Assembly: GCA_963662175.1 (NCBI GenBank)
Contig: OY759215.1
Span: forward strand, 26,945,534-27,009,533
Reading direction: 5' to 3'
From: Aradus depressus
Lineage: Eukaryota > Arthropoda > Insecta > Hemiptera > Aradidae
Length of the DNA stretch: 64,000 nucleotides
This document shows positions 50,278 to 60,742 of the stretch, piece by piece. Positions within the stretch are counted from its first letter, which is position 1; each line of letters opens with the position of its first letter. The translations under genes and the position numbers were made by a program. The notes under the pieces were generated by a model. It saw only the letters and a list, made by a program, of their open reading frames with translations. It made no database searches and was not told the DNA's origin.

Positions 50278-50863
50278 TGGTCACAGGGAATAAGTTGTTA
50301 AAATGGCCAAGATGAGTTAATCATCTGTGATCATCTCCCAAGACATCTGCGCACTGTAAAGAAGTTGGGAGCTCAGGACTCTAATACTTTCGGAATTATA
50401 AAGATGTGGGTTTCTTGGTATCTCATAAAGTTGTGTATGTTCTGGGTTAAATCAAATTAATTTACTTCTTTGAGGAATCATTCACGAGATAACTGCATTT
50501 AACCATTTATTCACTACGGCAGACTATTCCAAGTGAAGAGGGTGTTTTCGGTTAAACTTGCTCAACTTAAGAGAGGCATCATTCCCGAGTATTTCAAAAA
50601 GTAAGGTTAATAATTAGGTAAGTGTGTAAAATATTAGTTAAGTGATGGGGAATGATTAGATAACTAAGGGAAAATCCAAGAAAGGATTAACAATATTCAT
50701 TTTCATTCACTCCTATAGATTTAGAAGGTATGTGTTTAATAATGATGCAAACATAATTTATTTATTCCAAAAACTGGATTTACACGATTAATGAATGCAA
50801 AAGTAAAAACTGCTGCCCTGAAAAGTTACGAATTTGGACTTACCAATTTATTCCCTTTGACCA
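50278..50863. mobile_element. T1 TIR DNA transposon, copy 2
   Basis: Termini TGGTCACAGGGAATAAG and, in reverse complement, TGGTCAAAGGGAATAAATTG. The interior is an inverted match of 17650-18248. 586 bp, no transposase. Confidence 0.75.
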
Positions 50864-50865
50864 CA

Positions 50866-51120
50866 TATTTGTCTTCAGAACCGACACCTAATGATTTCGG
50901 ACAAATCTGGCAAAGGGAAGGGGGAGATTAGGAGAGGGGGTACAAAAACCTCAATAACTACCATAAATAATGATTATATTAACACGAGATATATAAATCC
51001 AAAACCCCAAAAGGAGATTGTATGTTGTTTTTTAGGAGAATCAGTCAAAGGGAAATGGGGGGGGGGGGGGGGGGCAGAGGGTGGGGGTTGTACTCAAATA
51101 ACCTTATTAACTTAACTATC
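50866..51120 (+). repeat. Family A repeat, 3' part after T1
   Basis: GAACCGACACCTAATGATTT, TCCAAAACCCCAAAAGG. Includes the G-run below. Confidence 0.65.
51057..51074 (+). repeat. Poly-G run
   Basis: 18 consecutive G, followed by GGGTGGGGG at 51081-51089; could form a G-quadruplex or be a polymerase slippage/assembly-prone site. Confidence 0.9.
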
Positions 51121-51425
51121 GATGTGTACTTGGTTCGTTGAACGGATCAACATGGCTTGGGCCATAATTTTTAAGCACATTTATTAATTATGAAAGTGTG
51201 AAGTGTTTCGATCTCTATTCAGTGCATTTTCTCCCCATTGTGAAGCGGTCTTCCTCTTGGGTGGAATGCACATTAACCTTGACTGACACGGCTTCTGCTT
51301 TGCAACCTGAGAAGTGTCCCCTCATATGATATAATGTCCCTTACATTCCTTGCCTGGACAACTCGCTAAGTGTCCAAAAAATATCTTCAACTGGAGGATA
51401 AACCTAAATTCTTCTAATTTAGCTA
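51121..51425. other. No recognisable feature
   Basis: Unique-looking sequence leading into the tandem array. Confidence 0.3.
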
Positions 51426-51950
51426 GACAAAGATCACTCATACAAACGCTACCACCACAAAAAGGCTTACTATCATTGCTTTACCGGGATGAAGTTCGGC
51501 TGAGTGCTTGTCTAGTGTGGTATCGACAGGAGCACTGAGGCCGATGACCCATTATGTCACACTGGACAGTGAAGAGCGATATGTCGTTGACAAAGATCAC
51601 TCATACAAACGCTACCATCACACAAAGGCTTATTATAATTGTTTTACCGGAATGAAGTTCAGCTGAATGCGTGTCTAGTGTGTATCGACAGGAGCACTGA
51701 GGCCGATGACGCGAGGAGCGATATGTCGTTGACAAAGATCACTCATACAAACGCTACCACCACAAAAAGGCTTACTATCATTGATTTACCGGGATGAAGT
51801 TCAGCTGAGTGCTTGTCTAGTGTGGTATCGACAGGAGCACTGAGGCCGATGACCCATGATGTCATACTGGGCATACGAAGAGCGATATGTCGTTAACAAA
51901 GATCACTCACACAACGCCACCAGCACACAATGGATCACAGCTATTGGATC
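51426..51950 (+). repeat. Tandem array, units of 142-164 bp
   Basis: GACAAAGATCACTCATACAA begins units at 51426, 51589 and 51731, and a partial unit starts at 51895 (AACAAAG). Each unit contains TTTACCGG.ATGAAGTTC, TATCGACAGGAGCACTGAGG and GAGCGATATGTCGTT. Unit 2 lacks about 20 bases before GCGAGGAGCG. No coding frame persists through units. Confidence 0.92.
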
Positions 51951-52815
51951 ATCAAACCGGAACCACTTCATATACTGGCCAGCCATCACGGTCTCACCTC
52001 TCTCTTTGGAGATGTAGATTTTTATAATGCTCCCATCCTGTTCTCTATATTATTATCTTGCAGCTTATCTCTGTCTACATTGTTTGTTTAGATTAATATC
52101 TCTTATTCGGGAGGCCTCGACTTTTATGTAATGACCGGCCGTTAACTGAAATAGTGACTGGCTCCCATATTGAATATTAACAGCTGATGTCTATCATATC
52201 AGTAAAATAGTCGAATCCTTCATGCCCAGCATAAAAACCTCAGAGAGATAATAATTCCTAATCTGTAGCACTCATTTTATCAAATGAAGTAGTTTCCGAG
52301 TCCCGGATTTCCTCCATTTTGATAAAGAAGAAGGAAAAGATAACTAAGTTCGGTGAATCAAGCCTCGTGATGGGTTTGTCCATTCCGTATTTACAGGTCT
52401 CAGTATGTTCATGGTTCTTGTATGAACCGACGTATTGTATTATGAACTTGTTACAATTTATATTTATTTTTTTACATTTATTTGGAGTATACATAATGAG
52501 CAAATGTGATAACTATTTACATGAATAAGTGTCTATGACATAAGTTGGGAGAAGTCAACCAACGCTGACACTCCCTAGAACGTTGTAAAATTTTTAAATT
52601 TCACTAAAAAGATCTCGAGGCCATATTGTCAGGATGGGATTGAGAGGATAGGACTTGTGTAAATGGGTTAGGTTAAGATGAAATGACAATTATTGTGGAA
52701 GGTTAATAATCGGGATTGGATTAGTTCCTGGAGTGCTGGGATCTTCATGGAGTAAATTATTGGTGACGAAGAAGGTAGCATTAACAATTCGAGGGAGGAC
52801 TTTGGACTGGAAAGC
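51951..52815. other. No recognisable feature
   Basis: Mixed composition. Open frames at 52258-52528 on both strands show no known motif. Confidence 0.3.
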
Positions 52816-53016
52816 TTGGTTGCGGAGTTTATATTGGATTGTATGGCTGAACGTAGTAGTCCGTTACGTCAATTTAACTCTTGTTTAAATCGTGTGGATT
52901 CCTCTTCATTTAATTTTATCCGGCAGAGGTTACCATTTCTCAATTTCATGGAGGTGTTCTTGGAGAAGGAGAAAGGCTACATTAGGATCAGGATTTGTAA
53001 CAAATAAATAAAACAA
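52816..53016 (+). pseudogene. Unidentified retroelement 3' end with AATA tail
   Basis: A 63-codon frame ends IRIRICNK and is followed by AACAAATAAATAAAAC, parallel to 37428-37608. Element identity unknown. Confidence 0.35.
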
Positions 53017-53035
53017 ACGACGATTTTAAATATTT

Positions 53036-53677
53036 GGGGTATTCATGATGTGTGTTTTAACTATGTTAAATATGTTAACTGTGTTAGTTCGATAAAAATT
53101 TTGACAGTAGTCTGCTAAATATATGACTTTAACACACTTCGATCTAACTGAGGAAAAGGTATGTTAGATCGTTTTGTTAAATCGATATTGGTAAGGTTAT
53201 GCCATTAGGTAGCAATCTACAGCCCACACAATTTTTTAGTTTTGGCTTTTAAATTTTTACACATATCTACATTATAGCGAAAACTGTATACTAATAAAAT
53301 ATTGTCCATTATTTCGTCTAATTCATCATCACTTAAATCATCCTATTGATCTGAATTTCCAGTAAAAAGAGTTGAGTAGCTCCTTCAATGAGCTCGTTAA
53401 GCAATTTACTTTTATTACTTACTTTAGGCATCTTATTTATAATAAAAACACAAACAATCTTTAACTTGTTTTTTTAGAAAACTAATAAAACAAGATAAAT
53501 GACAACAAACATGTAACCTCCTTGGTTGGTTATATTGAAACTTCCTTTAGTTGCCACTTGGAGCGCTAGTTATAACAGTTAGCATTTAACAATTAACAAG
53601 GGGTGTTCATGAATTTCTGTCCCTGTAAATTTTTATTTCGATAACATTTAACACCTAACACACATTATGAATACCCC
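53036..53677. mobile_element. Harbinger-like element, internally deleted
   Basis: Termini GGGGTATTCATGATGTGTGTT and its mirror AACACACATTATGAATACCCC (19 of 21 match). Minus strand keeps a transposase-like start, MPKVSNKSKLLNEL, then after a frameshift DDLSDDELDEIMDNILL. A target duplication was not clear. Confidence 0.55.
53240..53435 (-). pseudogene. Harbinger-type transposase N-terminal remnant
   Basis: The acidic DDELDEIMDNILL segment downstream of an MPK start resembles the start of some Harbinger-derived proteins in insects. Stops and a frameshift are present. Family assignment is by resemblance only. Confidence 0.4.
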
Positions 53678-53720
53678 TATTGTCTATTTCGGCATTACAC
53701 CATAGTCAGGTTTAGTTGTA

Positions 53721-54094
53721 CAGTAGTCTCTCCCTTATCCGGCGTTCTGTTAACCGGCGCGCTCCCTTATCCGGCGCTTGCAAAATAATATTAAATTTGT
53801 TAAACTAAAATTAACATTCAATTATTAGATTATCAATTATATGAGCCACGTGTATTTATGAGCATATAATAATTCCGTAACTCACGAATTTTTTATGTAT
53901 TTTTATTGTACATACATAATATGTACATATTTAATAAATGTTATCAACAAAATACATCCGTTTTTAATTTCCTTAGCTCACCTAAAACACTTTTTTTTAT
54001 GCTTTAATTGATATATTTTTTCTCATTAATTGATGATTTCCGTTATCCGGCGTCACGTCGGTCCCGGCAACGCCGGATAAGGGATAGTCTACTG
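53721..54094. mobile_element. pogo-like MITE, copy 2, intact ends
   Basis: Both ends begin CAGTAG(T/A)CT(C/A)TCCCTTATCC and are flanked by TA (53719-53720, 54095-54096), as for Tc1/mariner/pogo. The interior matches 7651-8137 with an internal deletion. 374 bp, non-coding. Confidence 0.85.
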
Positions 54095-54096
54095 TA

Positions 54097-54329
54097 TGCA
54101 CTATGACAAGTTAGCTGAGTGCGAACAGTTCTTATATGCAAACAAGGTAAAGTTAGGTAAGGAAGGGGATTTGAACTAGGAAATTCTCGTTGCTTTACAG
54201 CAATCATATTGTTATAATACTCAATCATTATTTCACGCTTATCCCATATAAATGTTGTTAGAAGTTATTAACTGTTTCTTTAATTTTAGTTTTACTATTA
54301 TTATTGAAAATATAAGTGGCATCTTGTAA
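54097..54329. other. No recognisable feature
   Basis: Nothing recognised. Confidence 0.3.
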
Positions 54330-54800
54330 AATGTAGGTACTGTACTGGGGGCCGCAGGTAAAGAAGCCTTAATTTTCGTCCATCGGCCAAAATCTAATCA
54401 GATCTACGTTAGCACATGAGACTTCTCCATTTCAAATTTGAGGTTCATAGCTACAATAGTTTCTGCGTTAAAGCGCTCACTTTCCATTAGACACACACAC
54501 AGAGCGCTCACCTTCCATTAGACCCATACAAAGAGCGCTCACTTTCCATTAGACACACACATAGAGCGCTCACTTTCCATTAGACGCACACACAGAGCGC
54601 TCACTTTCCATTAGACACACACACACACATACACACAAAGCGCTCACTTTCTATTAGACACAAACACAGAGCGCTCACTTTTCATTAGACACACACACAC
54701 ACACACACACACACACGTATAGACAGACATCAGCGCGAAATGGTATTCTGAGGACCTAGAAATATGAAAATCCGATTATAATACTTCCTTATAATATAGA
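54330..54800 (-). repeat. Family C repeat, antisense, with minisatellite
   Basis: GGCCAAAATCTAATCAGATC, TTCATAGCTACAATAG, the minisatellite, and AAATATGAAAATCCGATT. It contains the same TG-rich site seen at 19939. Confidence 0.75.
54471..54716. repeat. 31-bp minisatellite, seven units, ending in (CA)n
   Basis: GCGCTCAC starts at 54473, 54504, 54535, 54566, 54597, 54640 and 54671: steps 31, 31, 31, 31, 43, 31. Each unit is AGAGCGCTCACTTTCCATTA plus GACACACACAC. Confidence 0.95.
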
Positions 54801-54833
54801 TATAGTTTTGAAGGCCTTACGTAGGCCGTGTGT

Positions 54834-55566
54834 AGTGGTGTGGAACTATCAATAGTACTATCGATTAATCGGTTGGTTTTACAAAAAATATTATTGATAG
54901 TTATATTTAATATCGATTGTAATATCGATTTTGACATTGTAATTTGAAATTAGCCGTCTTGCACTTTCCAATTTCTCTATATTTTATGATAGGTTTACTG
55001 AATTTTTACACTTCTTCTTCAAGACTAATTTTTCCTGGGATGACGAAAACATGACATGCACCAGACTTGTAAGAAGAAACTGTAAATTCTTTGTGAATAA
55101 GGTAGGCACCTAATTTATTCATTTTCCATGTTACCACAAGCAGATGATTCTAGGGCCATAAAATAAAACAGCACATCTGATGCTAAATGTTATTAAAATA
55201 TAGATATTTTTAACATAACATTTTTTTCGATCTAGATTTTTGGTTTACGAACTTGTTCATTTTAAATTAAGTTAACTGAAGTATACATTTTTAAAAAAAC
55301 TTGTTTTTGTAAAGAAAAACATTTTTTTTTAAAATAAAAACATATTAACTATTTAATAAAAATATATTAACTAGTAGGTTAAAGGAACTGATAATACTGA
55401 TTAGGACGAAACCTCTTTTCTTGGTTACTGACAGAATAGCCAACCGTATGGAAACCGAACTCTTTTCCCAACAGCGGCAATTGCTTTTCATGTTCGAAAT
55501 TCATGTTTCAGAATTTCGATTACACTATCGATTCGACCGATTATCGATAGTTTGACACATGTGGCA
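54834..55566. mobile_element. hAT-like non-autonomous element
   Basis: Subterminal mirror words ACTATCGATTAATCGG (left) and CCGATTATCGATAGT (right), with ends AGTGGTGTGGAACTATC and, reversed, CACATGTGTCAAACTATC. Interior A+T-rich. No transposase and no clean 8-bp duplication seen. Confidence 0.45.
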
Positions 55567-56080
55567 TCAGAAATTTTCATTTATACTAAGACGGGTGGTT
55601 TGTCACGAAACACCTGTCTTAAAATCATTGAAAATTTCAATTTATTTCTAAAATTATGTAACGGAGTACTAACCGGGCAGATTCTGATTTCCCTGGGACA
55701 TTTCAGAAAAAAAGTTTAACAAATATTGTTACATAAGCTGCTTTTCTCGGTCCAGGATTATAGAGTTTTGGGTCTACTATTTCTTGACCTGAATAACAAT
55801 AGATAACATTTGATGAAGCAACATTGCCTGTTGTCGAGACAATTGGAGCAACAATGACAATGTGAATGTGACGGACGTTTCGTGATTCCCACACAGGCAA
55901 TTGACTGACCGCTTTAAACGTATGACTTTGAACATTCTTCGTTCAGTCTTTCGTTATTTCCAATGGAGTAATTTCTTTTGTTTGTTTTTTACCTGGAGAT
56001 TGAACCTGAATGGAATGTGAACCTTCAAAGGTGAATTTCGTCACGATGAATGAAGTAGCTATTAGAAAGAAATGCACGTT
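55567..56080. other. No recognisable feature
   Basis: Nothing recognised. Confidence 0.3.
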
Positions 56081-56083
56081 ACT

Positions 56084-56405
56084 CCCCTAGATGAATAGGG
56101 GAAGTTATATAATCAGTGAGGAATTCACTGGAATATCATGTTTTCCGATCCCCTGTTTCCAAAAGTAAAAAAAAAAAGTCGTTAGTGAATCATCGGTAAT
56201 GTATTAAGGGGTCGCTCTCTGTCCAAAAATCGATTGTTATTTACATAAGAACATCTGAATCCTCATACTAATTTTTACTTGATGACTTTTCAACTCCTGA
56301 TAGAATGAATGTATCGGCACGAAATTTTATACATATTTGTATCCAGAAAACTCTTAAGGACGATATGTATTGGTTTTCAGCCAAATCGGCCAAAGGGACA
56401 TGGAT
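56084..56405. repeat. Mosaic of three family A fragments
   Basis: Sense 5' end (CCCCTAGATGAATAGGGGAAG), then antisense 3' end (TAGTGAATCATCGGTAATG), then sense interior (GAATGAATGTATCGGCACG). Confidence 0.7.
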
Positions 56406-56519
56406 GTTGTTAATTGGATGTAGTCTGATCTCTCACAGATTTTTTATTTGTATTAGCTACCCGGCTTTCGAGGTTCTTTAATTGATCAGAAGTTTGACGT
56501 TGAGTTTTCACCAGTAGAC

Positions 56520-56985
56520 TTACGGACTTGAACTCTGGGCTTCTGCCAAGACTTCCAATCTCCAGCACATCCCAATCCCTTCAATCCAAAATCCTTCGTA
56601 CAATAGCCAATGCTCCTTACTACGTCTCCAACAAAACTCTTAAAGTACCTTTCATCACTGAAGTCGCTAAATCCAAATATAAAAAATTATTTTCCCTTCT
56701 TAGTTCCCACAATAATCCTCTAGTCCGTGCCCTCCATTCTGCCATACTTCCCCAACGACGGCTTAAGCGTCGATGGCCTAGAGACCTCCTGAGCAGAAGC
56801 AGTGACAGTGACAGTGATTAGCTAAAAACGAGAGAAAAACAGTGGACTAGGAAGTGTCACCACTGGGTGATTTCTCCCCTCATGACATTTTGACATTGCC
56901 ATTACCTCTTTATTAGCACATTTGCTTGTTGTATTTATGTGTATACAGTTGTAAATAGCTATTTGTAAATAAATAAAAAAAATAT
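56520..56985 (+). mobile_element. LINE-J 3' end inside the P2 foldback
   Basis: ORF2 end, 3' UTR (CACCACTGGGTGATTTC) and A-rich tail (AAATAAATAAAAAAAATATG). Confidence 0.8.
56528..56821 (+). pseudogene. LINE-J ORF2 C-terminal fragment
   Basis: SLQSKILRTIANAPYYVSNK, then a deletion of several residues relative to other copies, TEVAKSKYKKLFSLLSSHNN and RRLKRRWPRDLLSRSSDSDSD. The first ten or so codons are unrelated, so the fragment is 5' truncated. The acidic SDSDSD end is not seen in the other copies. Confidence 0.85.
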
Positions 56986-57013
56986 GCTTAAGGATGGTTT
57001 CTTTTGTAGACTG

Positions 57014-57048
57014 CCTGATGATGAGGGCAACCTCGAAAGCTGGCTAGC
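57014..57048 (+). ncRNA. Hammerhead-like ribozyme motif (P2, right arm)
   Basis: CTGATGA (57015-57021), extra T, stem II GAGG/CCTC with GCAA tetraloop (57023-57034), GAAA (57035-57038), stem III GCTGGC (one wobble), T57045 and A57046 as cleavage nucleotide. Stem I is only two pairs (GC/GC). Confidence 0.5.
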
Positions 57049-57092
57049 TAATACAAATAAAAAATCTGTGAGACGTCAGATTACATCTTATT

Positions 57093-57360
57093 TGACTCTC
57101 GATAGAATGAATATATCGACACAAAATGTTGTATGTGTATCTAGAATAAAATCAGCCTAGTGATTTTCAACCAAATCGGCCAAAACACAAAAACTATTAA
57201 CTGCGGATAACTAAATATAATAAATGTATCGACATACAATTTAGTATGTCCCAGGATTGATTATTAATTGAATTGGTAAATTGGGTTCAAAATCAAAGCG
57301 AAAACATAGTCCATTAATTCGCTTTGGGGAAGTACATTGTCTATGATTTTGTGAATTTCG
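57093..57360 (+). repeat. Family A repeat, sense, after P2
   Basis: TCTCGATAGAATGAATATAT to GGGGAAGTACATTGTC. Confidence 0.7.
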
Positions 57361-57645
57361 TTTGCTCTTGGTTTCTTATGCTACACACACATTCTCATGA
57401 ATCAATAAATGATTAATGGAATTAAGAAATACATTTCTACATGTCATCTGTTAATATTTTCTCCCTTAATACAGAGCTGTGTCGACCTACGTAAATGATA
57501 ATTAAATATGAAACAGTTACATAATCATGAACATACATATGTAATGAAATAAGACTGTGTGTGGGCTTAACTTTCTATTTTCCCACTGTCCTCATAGAAG
57601 AAAGAATATATAGGAAAGTTGGCAGAACATAGGGAAGAGGGCACC
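57361..57645. other. No recognisable feature
   Basis: A+T-rich. Nothing recognised. Confidence 0.3.
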
Positions 57646-57835
57646 GCTCTTTTGAAGATCACCTGCGATGTACATTCCCAGTTACAATTATTTGTAGTCA
57701 ACTAAGTTTTCACTCTTCCTCTAAACTTTTTTCACAATTCCTTGTCGATATATATATTTATTATATTGAAATATTTTCAGTAAAAACCCCTCTCCTCTCA
57801 TCTCTCTTCCGCTGAAAATTATATAGTAATTTTAC
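57646..57835 (-). repeat. Family A repeat, antisense fragment
   Basis: TCACCTGCGATGTACATTCC, AGTTTTCACTCTTCCTC. Confidence 0.55.
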
Positions 57836-58065
57836 TTTTTTAGCTGTACGAAGTGTATGAGAAGTTACGTAATCGGTGAGAAATTCTATATTGAATTTTA
57901 ATAAGAATTTTATTTTTTCCAACCTTTGATTCCAAAAATGGGGGAAAAAAAAACAGTCTTGTCTGTCTGCTTGAGTGTGTATCTGAACACGATAACTCTT
58001 CATAGAATGGATGTATAGACATGAATATTTAGCATACCCAGAATCCCATAATGGTGCACACATAT
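57836..58065 (+). repeat. Family A repeat, sense 5' part
   Basis: TAGCTGTACGAAGTGTATGA to AACACGATAACTCTTCATAG. Confidence 0.75.
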
Positions 58066-58076
58066 AAAACGTGAGT

Positions 58077-58264
58077 GTCCTTTAACGAGTAACTAACATC
58101 TTACAGGCTCGGGACCATAGCTTAACTTCTCATCCGAAGGACAGCTTGCTTAAGTTTTTTTTACCTCCCAGATAAAATTAACTAAGGGTCTCAGCAGGGT
58201 TTCGAACCCGCGTTCTTGAGCTCAGTAAGCAAGCACGCAAACCACTGAGCTTCTGGCACCTTCT
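58077..58264 (-). repeat. SINE-1, antisense 5' half
   Basis: B box GGTTTCGAACCC, head GAGCTTCTGGCACCTTC with changed A box. Confidence 0.85.
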
Positions 58265-58610
58265 CAATGTTTAGGTATATATATGCGATTGAAAATATCC
58301 AATATATATATATTTCTTTTTTTAAATCAAGATCTGGAAATATGGAGCAATGCAGTTTTCTTATGGCTGAGTGCAGTTATTAGAAAGTGTCATAGTGGGA
58401 CTATTATTAATTTTAACGGATATAAATCCTGATTTTTTTGGTATCCTTTTTCCCATGGAAAAGCGGTATTTCTTTAGTTCGAGCTTATTTAGGTCGACCG
58501 TGTTATGCATTTTATTGACTTTTTTTTATGACGTGGGAGTGTTGATTTTCATTCTTTATTTTCCTTTCTGAAACTATTAATAAAAGGAATTTCATCTAGA
58601 AAAAAAAAAT
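58265..58610. other. No recognisable feature
   Basis: T-rich. Nothing recognised. Confidence 0.3.
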
Positions 58611-58612
58611 GT

Positions 58613-59066
58613 AAAAACGTCATAGTTGAATCACCGGCTATGTACTTCCCAGCAATTGAAAAATTAATCAATCAAGTTTTGTTTTCAAATATTTAATCTA
58701 TACAGTGACTTACTAGTACATCATACTAAATTTTGTATCGATACATTCCATACATTTGCTGTTATTAGTGTATTTGAGTCCAGCCCCTTCTCTGGTCCCT
58801 CCTTCCTTTCGACTAAATTCGCTGAAAATTAATAGATGTCGCCCTTCCTTTTCTTTTGGTGTCGTCTCGTTAGAGTTTTCTGGATTCAGTCACGTTCATA
58901 TTCGTCTCGTTACACTCATTTCGTCCGGAGTTATCTTGTTCACAGAACATAAACACACAGACACATTTATTTTTCATATTTTGAATTTGGAGGTCGGAAA
59001 ACATAAATTTTACTTGAAATCTCCGCATCAAATGGTTGACCTATTACATAACCTCTCTTATACTTA
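58613..59066 (-). repeat. Family A repeat, antisense, near full length
   Basis: GTTGAATCACCGGCTATGTA to CTATTACATAACCTCTC. Confidence 0.75.
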
Positions 59067-59099
59067 ATATGAAGATGGCTGATGTAGTGAGAAGTGATT

Positions 59100-59483
59100 A
59101 TTTCACAGGATGTCAAATATAAGATAGTCTGATGAATCTGAAGTCCCTCAGATTTTTATTGGTAGTAATAGCTAGCCGGCTTTCGAGGTCTCCCTCATCA
59201 TCAGGCAGTTGATAAAACATTTTAAAAAAATGAATAAAACTAAATAATATAATAAAAATGTGACTCAGATGGTGGACAGGAATAACTCGTCTGTCCCCAT
59301 CCATGATATTTTAAATTGTTAATGTTTTAGATTGTTATTTATTTATTTTTATTATATTATTTAGTTTTATTCAAAAACTTTTTTTTTTAAATTTTTTATC
59401 AGACTGCCTGATGAAAGCCGGCTAGCTATTACTACCAATAAAAATCTGTGAGAGGTCAGACTATCTTATATTTGATATCCTGT
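59100..59483. mobile_element. P2 foldback
   Basis: Arms TTTCACAGGATGTCAAATAT (59101) and its mirror near 59465-59483. The left arm carries a complete core; the right has lost stem II (CCTGATGAAAGCCGG, 59407-59421). Confidence 0.75.
59171..59206 (-). ncRNA. Hammerhead-like ribozyme motif (P2, left arm, intact core)
   Basis: Minus strand: CTGATGA, extra T, GAGG/CCTC with GAGA tetraloop, GAAA, perfect stem III palindrome AGCCGGCT, A as cleavage nucleotide. Stem I is two GC pairs. Confidence 0.5.
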
Positions 59484-59522
59484 CTCTTATACTTCTTCAG
59501 GATAAAAAATAGATAAAAATAG

Positions 59523-59752
59523 TGAAAAGTTGTGTTTGTTTCGTGTTTGTAATAACTGCAACCAATAGTGTCACATTGAATCCTGTACCCTTATCTTCAT
59601 GAAACTAAATGATGTTCTATTTCAGCGAAAAGTGGTGTTTGTTTTGTGTTTGTAATAACTGCAACCGTCTGCATGAAAATATAGTGTCACATTGAATCCT
59701 GTACCCTTATCTTCATGAAACTAAATAATGTTCTATTTCAGCGAAAAGTGGG
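59523..59752 (+). repeat. Direct tandem duplication, about 106-114 bp
   Basis: GAAAAGT(T/G)GTGTTTGTTT.. to GTTCTATTTCAGC is present twice; a third unit begins at about 59743. Unit 2 has an extra GTCTGCATGAAAAT. Confidence 0.9.
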
Positions 59753-59837
59753 GTTATCGTAAAATTCGTCCTCTGTCAGTTTTTTTTTTCTGAAATTTTT
59801 TTTTTGACCTTATGGTCAATGCATTAGCCATGACTCT

Positions 59838-60030
59838 GTGGGGTTATTAGTTATTTACACAACATCCATGACCCCGGTAGAATTTTATCTGTGAAATAAA
59901 ACCCTAAATCGAAGGGGTTTCAGATTCGTAGCCATGGTGGGTCCATGCAACCAAAGCACTATGCTAGAGCATAGTTTGGTATCGGCAGCTACTAGGGTTC
60001 ATGAGTCAAGAGCTTGGCCACCATGACTCC
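59838..60030 (-). mobile_element. SINE-2, antisense, diverged
   Basis: Minus strand: GTCATGGTGGCCAAGCTC, GCTTTGGTTGCATGG, then TTTTATTTCACAGATAAA and GGATGTTGTGTAAATAAC, in the same order as 37115-37250. The B box is mutated (GCTACGAATCTG). Confidence 0.7.
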
Positions 60031-60342
60031 TAATCTCTGGAAGATTAGAGGCCGATTCTTATTATTTATTCTTGTAAATCATACTTTCACCGATAATCTC
60101 CTCGGATAACCAGATATTTTTTCTCGTAACTCTGGATTAAGGTTTAAAATCGGTGATGTGATTTCTACTAATCTGTGCGTTACGAAGCGTAATTTTTAGA
60201 AGTACACATACTGATGATGAACCTAACAGCCTAACATAGCGAAATCGCTCCTCATCCACACAAGCCAAGTTGTCACAGGGAACACACGAAACCCTTCCAA
60301 AGATCAGGGCTTTTATTAAATAACTAAATTAATAATACTAAA
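60031..60342. other. No recognisable feature
   Basis: CTGATGATGAACC at 60206 resembles a ribozyme core but lacks a stem II. Nothing else. Confidence 0.3.
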
Positions 60343-60722
60343 TTAAAAGGTTTTCGCTCTCCCTCCAACGTTTGAGCTAAAAATCAATGACTTACTAGTG
60401 GCTTCTGACTCAACATACAAAATTTTGGGTCCGATACATTCATTAAACCGGCAGTTATTAGAGTTTTTATGTTAAGCCGCCCCTCTAACCTACCTTCTCC
60501 TTAACGCCAATTTGACTGAAAATTAATAGGTTTCGTCCTTCGGGGTAATGGATAAACATATAAAATTTCGTGTGATACATTCATTTTAACATGTTCACAG
60601 GCAAATAGCACTATCTTATTCATTTTTGGAATCAGAAAGTCGGGAAACATGAAATTTCGGTGAAAACTCAAAATCGAATTTTTGACAGATTACATAACTT
60701 CCCATATACTTTGTTGGGGAAG
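60343..60722 (-). repeat. Family A repeat, antisense
   Basis: TTTTCGCTCTCCCTCCAACG to ACATAACTTCCCATATACTT. Confidence 0.75.
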
Positions 60723-60742
60723 TATAAATGTCCTGGCAGTAT

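Larger units (their letters stand above)
56410..57092. mobile_element. P2 foldback enclosing a LINE-J 3' end
   Basis: The left arm (GGATGTAGTCTGATCTCTCA at 56417 to GAGGTT at 56476) and right arm (57028-57091) are inverted copies. Between them lie about 40 bp of family A-like sequence and a LINE-J 3' end. The unit sits inside a family A copy, which resumes at 57093. Confidence 0.75.

Noticed and set aside
51426..51950. CRISPR-like array
   Set aside because: Units are long, adjacent and similar throughout, with no unique spacers; the genome is eukaryotic.
60200..60250. CTGATGATGAACC...GCGAAATCGC as a hammerhead
   Set aside because: No pairable stem II adjacent to the core and no foldback partner.
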